Origin: Faecalibacter bovis
GTDB lineage: Bacteria > Bacteroidota > Bacteroidia > Flavobacteriales > Weeksellaceae
Assembly (NCBI RefSeq): GCF_017948305.1
Contig: NZ_CP072842.1
Span: 1,156,001-1,220,000, forward strand
Length of the DNA: 64,000 nucleotides
Direction of reading: 5' to 3'
Part shown: piece after piece, positions 45,182 to 51,981 of the stretch
Numbering within the stretch: the stretch's first letter is position 1
How the letters are laid out: each line of letters opens with the position of its first letter
The notes under the pieces: generated by a model
What the model was told of the DNA's origin: nothing
What the model saw: the letters and a program-made list of their open reading frames with translations, nothing else
Databases searched by the model: none
Made by a program: the position numbers and the translations under genes

Positions 45182-47174
45182 TTTGAAAATAACCTCTCTC
45201 AGAGGTTTTCCATAAATTAGAATTAGATTGTTTTTTTAGAACAGAATCTAATTCATCAACATAATTAGGGTAGTTGCTTCCATCAGCAATTACCCTTTTT
45301 ATTTGCTGTAAATTGGATAAATTTTCAGGTTTAAAACTCGAATTTCGAACTAAAATATAATCGGTTTTCTCTGGAATTTGATTCAGATTTTGACCAACAA
45401 ATATGGATATGTTTTCAACGATTAAAAATGATTTTGATTTATAAAATTCATCACTAATAGTAGCAGAATCGATAGCGTAATACTCCGTTTTCTTAATTCT
45501 ATTTCTTATCTCAAAAGGTCGGATTGTATATTGTTTCGTGAGGCTAGAATCTAAATTTTCTGAACTAAATATTTTTAAATTTTGTCCATTTCTTACTCCA
45601 ATTAAACTTGATTTAAATTGATTGAAAATCACAATTTCTCTGCTCTTTCTAATTCGATTTACATCAATAAATCTATTTACAGCTATTCCAAACAATGAGA
45701 TTAAAATAACGATCAAAGAAGTTTTTGAATATTTTAAAATTAATGGTCTGATATGATACAGGATAAGTAAGATTAAAATCGCTGAAAAAGATCCAATATA
45801 AATTTGTTTAAAAACGAAAGAATCAAAATTTGATAACCATTTGATATAAGAGTTACAGGACTCAATATAAAAGTTGAAAATGAATGTAAAAGTTGAAAAA
45901 TTAATATCTAAACTAAGAAGTAAAATCGCAATTATAGAACCTACAATCATTAAAAAAGAAGCTGGAATTAATACCAGATTACCTAATAAAAATAGTCCGG
46001 AAAACTGATTAAAATAGTAGGTTGAAAATGGCATTGTACCTAATTGCGCACTAATGCTTGTAGTGGATAAATCGTATAAATAAGAACTGATTTTACGTTT
46101 TGGTTGATAGAATTTTTTATAAATAGGATTTAACCAAACGATAAAAAATACAGCCGAAAAGCTTAATTGGAAACCAACATCAAACAAGTATTTTGGCTGA
46201 AAAATTAATATAATAAACGCACTTAGAGCAATGGTATGATAGATATTTTTCGGTCTTTTTAGTAAATCGGAGATGTAATAAATTGAAATCATAAGAGCTG
46301 AACGAAACACAGGAGGTTGCATATCGACGTAAAAAGCAAATATCCAAATGATGATTAGCGATACGATGATTCGGATATATTTACCATTTTTCAACCATAA
46401 AATAGGCTTTAATATAAAATTCAGAATAAAGTAAATCATCACTACATGTAAACCCGAAATGGACAAAATATGTACAACACCAGTCGCTACATAGCTATCA
46501 TTTAATTCTGTAGAAATTTCGCTTCTGTCACCTAAAAGCATGGATGAAATAATAGATCTGGTTTCGATTGAATAACCAAATTTTTTCATCTTTTCTCTGA
46601 TTTCATCCTTTGATTTTACGGTAAATTTTTTCCAAGAATTATGGTTTGATTTATGTTTTAGTACATGATTTACGTAAATCGTATGATCTATATTTTGTCT
46701 ACGCAAATACGCTGCATAATCAAATTGGTACGGATTTTTGACAGAAGTTAAGGGATAGGTTTTAGCATAAATGATCAAAGTATCTTGAGGATAATAATTG
46801 ATAGAATCTATCGGAATATGAACTAATCCGACACGATCATTTGTTAAATTTTTTGCTTTATACTTATAATATTTGGAAGTAGATTTGTACTTGTTATCTA
46901 AAACGAGATAGTTAATTTTAGCTTGATCACTTAGCCTTAAAGTCTCTGTATGATTGGTTTTATTTGCATTATTTATCAAAAATCCAATGATTACAAATTG
47001 AAAGCAAAATGCAAAAGTTTTAATTATACTGTTATTGATTAATTGGCTGGTAAACAAGCTAAAGAACAGAATAATAAAATAAATTCGTAAATTTGCGGCA
47101 AGAATTAGCTTTTCAGAAAGAAAAATTCCAAGAGCAAGACAAATTACTAGATATGAAAATAGGTGCTTTTTCAT
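45171..47174 (-). CDS. ComEC/Rec2-family DNA-uptake channel protein (without lactamase domain)
   Basis: This 667-residue membrane protein has a DUF4131 N-terminal region (about 1-170) and the competence domain (about 200-480) with ATGVVHILSISGLHVVMIYFIL, the family signature, then multiple helices. The C-terminal metallo-beta-lactamase domain of Bacillus ComEC is absent; the tail after residue 500 has no HxHxDH motif. This short form is common in Bacteroidetes. By homology it would move single-stranded DNA across the inner membrane during transformation. It converges on the thioredoxin-like gene with 11 bp of overlap. Confidence 0.88.
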   Translation of the reverse strand: MKKHLFSYLVICLALGIFLSEKLILAANLRIYFIILFFSLFTSQLINNSIIKTFAFCFQFVIIGFLINNANKTNHTETLRLSDQAKINYLVLDNKYKSTSKYYKYKAKNLTNDRVGLVHIPIDSINYYPQDTLIIYAKTYPLTSVKNPYQFDYAAYLRRQNIDHTIYVNHVLKHKSNHNSWKKFTVKSKDEIREKMKKFGYSIETRSIISSMLLGDRSEISTELNDSYVATGVVHILSISGLHVVMIYFILNFILKPILWLKNGKYIRIIVSLIIIWIFAFYVDMQPPVFRSALMISIYYISDLLKRPKNIYHTIALSAFIILIFQPKYLFDVGFQLSFSAVFFIVWLNPIYKKFYQPKRKISSYLYDLSTTSISAQLGTMPFSTYYFNQFSGLFLLGNLVLIPASFLMIVGSIIAILLLSLDINFSTFTFIFNFYIESCNSYIKWLSNFDSFVFKQIYIGSFSAILILLILYHIRPLILKYSKTSLIVILISLFGIAVNRFIDVNRIRKSREIVIFNQFKSSLIGVRNGQNLKIFSSENLDSSLTKQYTIRPFEIRNRIKKTEYYAIDSATISDEFYKSKSFLIVENISIFVGQNLNQIPEKTDYILVRNSSFKPENLSNLQQIKRVIADGSNYPNYVDELDSVLKKQSNSNLWKTSERGYFQIKF
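45187..45209. terminator. Candidate terminator hairpin inside the comEC 3' end
   Basis: AACCTCT (45191-45197) pairs with AGAGGTT (45201-45207) around CTC, followed by TTTT. It sits 10 bp after the thioredoxin-like stop codon, but inside the comEC coding region. Likely terminates the peptide-transport unit; weak T run. Confidence 0.5.
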
Positions 47175-47253
47175 CCTAATAATTTACAAAATGAAGGTCT
47201 AAATATTAGGTTTTAATTATTTGACATTCATTTATTTAAAAATAAATGTATAT

Positions 47254-47691
47254 ATGAAGCATTTTTTATTGTTTATTACGCTGTTTATGTCTCAGTTTTT
47301 AATGGCGCAAACAGATGTAAAACTTACAATTAAAAACCTGAGAGAAGTGGAAGGTTTTTTGTCAATCGAATTTTATAGAAATGTAGAAAATTATACGAAA
47401 GGACAAAACGCATTTAAAAAATTATACGTTCCAATTAAAGATTTAAATCAGTACGAAACAACTTTTAAGAACATTGAGGAAACGTATTACGCAGTTAAAG
47501 TTTTTGTAGATACTAATGGAAACAAAACATTAGACAGAAGTTTTTTTGGAGTTCGTAAAGAACCTTATGGTTATTCTGGAGATGAAGAACCATTTTTACG
47601 CGAACCAACTTTTGAAGAAGCAAAAGTGTATGCTTCGAAGAAAAATAATAACATTATTATAGAATTAAATAACAACAAAGGCGAAGAATAA
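47254..47691 (+). CDS. DUF2141 exported protein
   Basis: This 145-residue protein starts at the ATG at 47254, giving MKHFLLFITLFMSQFLMAQ, a signal peptide; the TTG at 47221 would add 11 residues that spoil it. The mature part matches DUF2141: VKLTIKNLREVEGFLSIEFY, YYAVKVFVDTNGNKTLDRSFFGVRKEPYG and EEPFLREPTFEEAKV. The DTNGNKTLD block resembles a calcium-binding loop. Members are exported beta-sandwich proteins without known role. The last seven codons lie in one arm of a long terminator hairpin. Confidence 0.87.
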   Translation: MKHFLLFITLFMSQFLMAQTDVKLTIKNLREVEGFLSIEFYRNVENYTKGQNAFKKLYVPIKDLNQYETTFKNIEETYYAVKVFVDTNGNKTLDRSFFGVRKEPYGYSGDEEPFLREPTFEEAKVYASKKNNNIIIELNNNKGEE

Positions 47692-47708
47692 TCTTCGCCT
47701 TTGTTGTT
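47671..47708. terminator. Long bidirectional terminator overlapping the DUF2141 stop codon
   Basis: Bases 47671-47687 pair perfectly with 47692-47708, a 17-bp stem with a four-base ATAA loop. The left arm encodes the last residues of the DUF2141 protein, and the right arm ends at the stop codon of the convergent fused sigma-regulator gene. There is no long T run; the arms end in AACAAC/GTTGTT. Confidence 0.75.
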
Positions 47709-49053
47709 AAAATTTATATGAAAATCCAATCCCAATTCCGAGTAAAGAATTCTCTTTATTTGAAAAATTATTTAACGGATTAATTAAAAATTTATAATTA
47801 GGTTCAAGATTAATTCCAGCTTTTTCAGAAAGCAAATATTCAAATTTTAAACCTGCATTAGCCGAATAGCTATAATCATTTAAGTTTTCTGCTTTACCAA
47901 TTTTACTTCTGCCGTAGGTTTGATTGTCAATAAAAATATCATTTTTAGTTAAAATCATATAACTTCCACCACCAACTAAATAAATGTTAAATTGAGATTT
48001 GTTATTTAAACGATATTCAATTTCAACCGGAATTTCAAGAAATTCAACCCTTTGATTCATGGTATTTTTTTCAGTACTATAAAACGTAGTTGGATAATCT
48101 TGATGATTGGTAATAACCTGCAAATTTCCGTTGTATTTGATGTTATTATTGTTTGTTCTAATATTAGAAGACAACGGGATAACATTTGTACTTTGTATTG
48201 CAGAAGTGCTCGCCATAACAACATCTTTTGTGTTTTGATCAAAATCAAGTTTAGATATTCCCGTTCGTATTTTTAATTTATCGTTGATTTGATAGGCTAA
48301 TTTAGCACCATAAGCCACAGTTACTTTATTGTCAATTTCGTGTGTATTAAACGAGTTTGAAAGTATTGATTCTTCTTTTAAAAAAGTTGAAGTTGAAACA
48401 AATGTAGAAACAGAAAACTTAGTTTTAGGATCGAGTTTTTTCGGATCAAGATCAACCTTTGCCTTCTCTTCAATCAAGATTTCCTCGATTGTTTTCTCTT
48501 TATTTGATTCATCTTTTTGATCAATTTGATTCTGAGTTATCAATTGATTAGAAAATATCTTTTCATCAATAACCTGTTGATTATTTGTTGAATTAGTTTT
48601 TTTAGTTCCTAAATATTCTCCTAAATCAAAATTATTATAATCATTTTCAGCGCTTTTAAAATCTGAATTTTTGACCGAATTTAACTGATTTGTTTTATTG
48701 TAACTTTCTGATTTTGAGTGTTTGTTTCCGTTATTAACAATGTTAATAATTTTGTTAGTATCCTTTAAATTATTTAAAGAATCTAAAGTGTTATTCTTTT
48801 TTAGAATAGAATTTATAGTCTTATCCTTATGTACAATTTCAGGTTGATTTGTTGTATTTTCTTTCGCATGAAAAAAGTAAGTTACACCAGCTATACCTAA
48901 ACATGCAGCAGAAGATGAGATCCAAAAAATAAAAGGAATAATTCTTTTTTTCTTCTTTTGATCTAATTTCTCTTCAATATTTTTCCACGCATCAATTGGA
49001 GGAGTTTGATGTTCTGAAAGTTTATTTTTAATATGATGATCGAACTTGTTCAT
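47707..49053 (-). CDS. Dma-like dual membrane-spanning anti-sigma protein (anti-sigma N-terminus fused to outer-membrane barrel)
   Basis: This 448-residue protein has no signal peptide. It begins with a short cytoplasmic domain with PIDAWKNIEEKLD (19-31), then one inner-membrane helix (about 38-61), then about 150 residues rich in Asn, Lys, Ser and Gln that look disordered (about 64-210), and finally an outer-membrane beta-barrel-like domain (about 211-448) with VEFLEIPVEIEYRL, FNIYLVGGGSYMI and a terminal Phe (GIGFSYKF). This order matches dual membrane-spanning anti-sigma (Dma) proteins reported in Bacteroides thetaiotaomicron, in which one chain crosses both membranes. Its start lies 26 bp inside the sigma-factor gene. 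The barrel region begins KFSVSTFVSTSTFLKEE. Function here is inferred. Confidence 0.8.
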   Translation of the reverse strand: MNKFDHHIKNKLSEHQTPPIDAWKNIEEKLDQKKKKRIIPFIFWISSSAACLGIAGVTYFFHAKENTTNQPEIVHKDKTINSILKKNNTLDSLNNLKDTNKIINIVNNGNKHSKSESYNKTNQLNSVKNSDFKSAENDYNNFDLGEYLGTKKTNSTNNQQVIDEKIFSNQLITQNQIDQKDESNKEKTIEEILIEEKAKVDLDPKKLDPKTKFSVSTFVSTSTFLKEESILSNSFNTHEIDNKVTVAYGAKLAYQINDKLKIRTGISKLDFDQNTKDVVMASTSAIQSTNVIPLSSNIRTNNNNIKYNGNLQVITNHQDYPTTFYSTEKNTMNQRVEFLEIPVEIEYRLNNKSQFNIYLVGGGSYMILTKNDIFIDNQTYGRSKIGKAENLNDYSYSANAGLKFEYLLSEKAGINLEPNYKFLINPLNNFSNKENSLLGIGIGFSYKF

Positions 49054-49594
49054 TGTTTACTTGAGATTTTAATTGATGTAATTTTTGTTTTAAAAAACTT
49101 CGTGCTCGTGAGAGATTTGATTTTGATGTTCCTACTGAAATTTGGAGTAAATCTGCAATCTCTTGATGCGAGTAATCTTCGATTACATAAAGATTAAAAA
49201 CCTGTCGGTATTGGGAGGGAAGTGTCTGAATGACTGAGAGTATTTCGTCATATTCATAATCAAATTCGTCATTATCTTCATCAGATGATAAATCAGGGAT
49301 TTGATCAATTTCATTGTTACTAAAATTATGATTTTTGCGGTATTTATCAAGTGAAAGATTAACCATAATTTTCTTCATCCAACCCTCGAAAGAACCTTCA
49401 AAATTGTATTGATCGATCTTATTAAAAATTAAAATGAAACCCTCCTGAAAAGTATCCTGCGCGTCTTCGTAATTATCTGCATATCGTAGACAAATAGAAA
49501 AAAGAATAGGAGAGAACTGTTGGTATAAAAGTTCTTGTCCCTTCCTATCCTTTTTTTTGCATAGCAGTACAATTTTTTCTATTGGGTTTCCCAA
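49028..49594 (-). CDS. ECF-type RNA polymerase sigma factor (second locus)
   Basis: This 188-residue protein has sigma region 2 (about 20-95, with YEDAQDTFQEGFILIFNKI and GSFEGWMKKIMVN) and region 4 (about 125-180, with LPSQYRQVFNLYVIEDYSHQ and GTSKSNLSRAR). It is a paralogue of the sigma factor at 33842-34411. It overlaps the Dma-like gene by 26 bp, which supports translational coupling and a sigma/anti-sigma pair. A lipoprotein gene lies 19 bp upstream, so the three genes are probably one operon. The regulon is unknown; envelope or vesicle control is suggested by analogy only. Confidence 0.92.
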   Translation of the reverse strand: MGNPIEKIVLLCKKKDRKGQELLYQQFSPILFSICLRYADNYEDAQDTFQEGFILIFNKIDQYNFEGSFEGWMKKIMVNLSLDKYRKNHNFSNNEIDQIPDLSSDEDNDEFDYEYDEILSVIQTLPSQYRQVFNLYVIEDYSHQEIADLLQISVGTSKSNLSRARSFLKQKLHQLKSQVNNEQVRSSY

Positions 49595-49613
49595 AACTTA
49601 TATAAACGTATTT

Positions 49614-50063
49614 TTATTCTGATGGTACTGTAATAGTTTTTGAAATGTAGATATCTGCACCTCCTGGATCTTTACCAGCCCAAACTCTAATTGTTTGTTC
49701 TCCTGCAGTTGTTGGAGTAAATTTTAAAGTTTTAACAGTCGTAATGATATCATTCGTACATGCAGAATTATTTTTTTGTGAACCAAATACTCCGATTTTT
49801 GTATCGTTTGCATCTGCTGGTAAAATTCTTCTGAATTCTAAAAATTCTTGACAACTTCCTGCTAAGTTAAACGAGATTTTAACGTTTGTAGGTTGCGAAA
49901 CTGGTTGGATTGAATCTAAATTTACATCAATGGCAGTTGCTGGTATAAAACCATAAGTGTAAAAAGGTTCGTTAGAATCATCATCTAAACAGCTAACAGT
50001 TGTAACACCAATAAATACTAATAAAAATAGGTAGCTGAAAAATTTAGTCATCTTCATAATCAT
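49614..50063 (-). CDS. Lipoprotein encoded before the second sigma factor
   Basis: This 149-residue protein has a lipoprotein signal with TVSC (Cys25) followed by LDDDSNEP; acidic residues right after the Cys are typical of surface-export signals in Bacteroidetes lipoproteins. The rest looks like a beta-sandwich (KISFNLAGSCQEFLEF, KTLKFTPTTAGEQTIRVWAGKD) with two further Cys (about 71 and 96) that could form a disulfide. I recognise no named family. The start is the first of three in-frame ATGs near 50051-50063; the exact one is uncertain. Its position before the sigma/Dma-like pair suggests a link to envelope sensing. Confidence 0.75.
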   Translation of the reverse strand: MIMKMTKFFSYLFLLVFIGVTTVSCLDDDSNEPFYTYGFIPATAIDVNLDSIQPVSQPTNVKISFNLAGSCQEFLEFRRILPADANDTKIGVFGSQKNNSACTNDIITTVKTLKFTPTTAGEQTIRVWAGKDPGGADIYISKTITVPSE

Positions 50064-50141
50064 GTTTTTTTAAAGTTATATAAAGATAAGATGTGAAAAA
50101 CTGAAAAGGTTGCGTAAGTATTTAAATTTTAACATTTAAAC

Positions 50142-50173
50142 AAAAAAATCCTCTTACTTGAAGTAAGAGGATC
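50142..50173 (-). terminator. Terminator after lpxB
   Basis: ATCCTCTTACTT pairs with AAGTAAGAGGAT, a 12-bp stem with a one-base loop that will open slightly. On the minus strand it is followed by seven T and lies right after the lpxB stop. Confidence 0.85.
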
Positions 50174-50176
50174 AAA

Positions 50177-51292
50177 TTATTTTAGGAATAAATCTTTTGT
50201 AATTAAGTTGGCTGTTCGTACAGATGCGCCAACACCACCTAACTTATGATACAATTCTTCGTAATCATTCAAGATTTGTTCACGCTTAGGAGAATTTAAA
50301 ATTAAGTTCAATTCGTGTTTAATATTTTCGTACGTTAAATCGTATTGAATTAATTCTTTTACCACTTCACGATCCATGATTAAATTAACCAAAGAAATGA
50401 ATTTAATATTTTTTACTACTCGTTTTCCGATTTCATAAGAAAGAGCATTTCCTTTATAACAAACCACTTCAGGTACTTTTAATAAAGCTGTTTCCAAAGT
50501 AGCCGTTCCTGATGTAACTAACGCAGCATGAGAAATTCGAAGTAAATCATAGGTTCTGTTTTCTACAATTTTTAAATCATTCCCTGCGATGGCTTTGTAG
50601 TTTTCTGTTGGTTGTGATGGTGCTCCTGCAACAACAAATTGATAATCAGGAAAATCTTTTTCTACCGATAACATCAAAGGTAATTTAACTTTAATTTCTT
50701 GCGTTCTACTTCCAGGTAAAACTGCTATAATCGGTCGGTCATCTAATCCAAATTTCGTTTTAAATTCCTTTTCATTTACTTCTGGTAAATTATTTAATGA
50801 ATCTAATAATGGATTTCCTACAAAATCAACTTTATAATCATATCGTTGATAAAACTCTTCTTCAAAGGGAAGAATCACGAACATTTTATCAACTAATTTT
50901 TTGATTTTATGTACACGTCCTGTTTTCCAAGCCCAAATTTGTGGAGAAATATAATAGTAAATTTTGATGCCTAAAGACTTGATAAAAGGTGCAACCTGTA
51001 AGTTAAAACCAGGATAATCAACCATGATTACACAATCGGGTTGGTAAGCTTGAATATCTTTTTTACAGAATGAAAGATTTTTTGTAATTGTACGAATATT
51101 CATAATCACTTCTGCAAATCCCATAAAAGCCAAATCACGGTAATGTTTAACAATTTCACCACCTTGAGCTTCCATTAAATCGCCACCCCAACAACGAAAC
51201 TGCGCGTTTGGATCTTTGATTTTGATTTCTTTCATTAAATTCGAAGCGTGTAAATCGCCCGAAGCTTCACCTGCAATAATATAATATTTCAA
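50177..51292 (-). CDS. lpxB: Lipid-A-disaccharide synthase
   Basis: This 371-residue glycosyltransferase (GT19) joins UDP-2,3-diacylglucosamine and lipid X to make the lipid A disaccharide at the inner membrane. It starts IIAGEASGDLHASNLM, the family N-terminus, and has VDYPGFNLQVAPFIKSLG, YYISPQIWAWKTGRVHKIKK and VTSGTATLETALLKVPEVVCYK. The start is TTG at 51290-51292; the next ATG (residue 21) would remove the conserved GEASGD loop. It has its own -7 box and terminator. Other lpx genes are not nearby. Confidence 0.95.
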   Translation of the reverse strand: MKYYIIAGEASGDLHASNLMKEIKIKDPNAQFRCWGGDLMEAQGGEIVKHYRDLAFMGFAEVIMNIRTITKNLSFCKKDIQAYQPDCVIMVDYPGFNLQVAPFIKSLGIKIYYYISPQIWAWKTGRVHKIKKLVDKMFVILPFEEEFYQRYDYKVDFVGNPLLDSLNNLPEVNEKEFKTKFGLDDRPIIAVLPGSRTQEIKVKLPLMLSVEKDFPDYQFVVAGAPSQPTENYKAIAGNDLKIVENRTYDLLRISHAALVTSGTATLETALLKVPEVVCYKGNALSYEIGKRVVKNIKFISLVNLIMDREVVKELIQYDLTYENIKHELNLILNSPKREQILNDYEELYHKLGGVGASVRTANLITKDLFLK

Positions 51293-51314
51293 AGGAATAT
51301 AATTTACTTTGATA

Positions 51315-51322
51315 CAAAGATA
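51315..51322 (-). promoter_or_regulatory. -7 box for lpxB
   Basis: The minus strand reads TATCTTTG, matching TAnnTTTG, 22 bp before the TTG start. No TTG found at 19-bp spacing. Confidence 0.5.
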
Positions 51323-51422
51323 ATTAATTACAAATAAGAAATTAGTTTATCTCGAAACACGAATGACAATGTTCTTGATATTGATTAATATTCGTAATTT
51401 TACTACATCAAATTTGAACAAA

Positions 51423-51935
51423 ATGTCAGACGAAATAATAAATAAAATTGCCAATAGTGGCTTAATTAATCTGGATTTAGAGGATTTTTACCCAGAAGGT
51501 CCTCGTGTAGTTTTTGATCTAAAAGATTGGCTTTATGAAGAGTTAATCTTGAGAGAAAAAGATTTCCGTCAGAATTTAAAAGAACACGATTGGTCGCAGT
51601 ATGAAGGGAAATATGTTGCAATGACTAATACAGCTGATGCAATTGTACCATCGTGGGCTTATATTTTAGTAGCGACTTATTTACAGCCTATTGCAAAACG
51701 TGTAATTCATGGAACTTTACAAGATTTAGATCAGATTTTGTACACAGAAATCATTAATGCATTACCGATTGATGAATATGTAGATGGACGTATTATTGTA
51801 AAAGGTTGTTCTAAAAAACCGGTTCCAGATTCAGCTTATATTCAGTTGGTCGAAAAGTTACAACCTGTTGCCAATTCAATTATGTTTGGCGAAGCTTGTA
51901 GTACCGTTCCTCTTTATAAAAAGAAAAAAGCATAA
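51423..51935 (+). CDS. DUF2480 family protein
   Basis: I start this 170-residue protein at the ATG at 51423 (MSDEIINKIANSGL), which matches the family N-terminus. An ATG at 51363 would add 20 residues not expected in the family. Conserved blocks are LINLDLEDFYPEGPRVVFDL, HDWSQYEGKYVAMTNTADAIVPSW and IIVKGCSKKPVPDSAYIQL, then MFGEACSTVPLYKK. It is soluble, without a signal peptide. Members are found almost only in Bacteroidetes and have no known role. The gene ends at a perfect terminator. Confidence 0.85.
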   Translation: MSDEIINKIANSGLINLDLEDFYPEGPRVVFDLKDWLYEELILREKDFRQNLKEHDWSQYEGKYVAMTNTADAIVPSWAYILVATYLQPIAKRVIHGTLQDLDQILYTEIINALPIDEYVDGRIIVKGCSKKPVPDSAYIQLVEKLQPVANSIMFGEACSTVPLYKKKKA

Positions 51936-51969
51936 AAAAAAGCCACTCGATTCGAGTGGCTTTTTTTTA
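51934..51969. terminator. Bidirectional terminator between the DUF2480 and TonB-receptor-like genes
   Basis: AAAAAGCCACTCGA pairs with its exact complement TCGAGTGGCTTTTT with almost no loop, flanked by A and T runs. Nearly the same stem ends the gene at 1408. Confidence 0.9.
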
Positions 51970-51981
51970 TTTCGGTTTGGA

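Noticed and set aside
47221-47253. TTG-initiated extension of the DUF2141 gene
   Set aside because: The added 11 residues would disrupt a good signal peptide that begins at the ATG at 47254.
51363-51422. 20-residue N-terminal extension of DUF2480
   Set aside because: Family proteins begin at MSDEI-type sequence, as does the ATG at 51423; the extension covers the likely promoter region.
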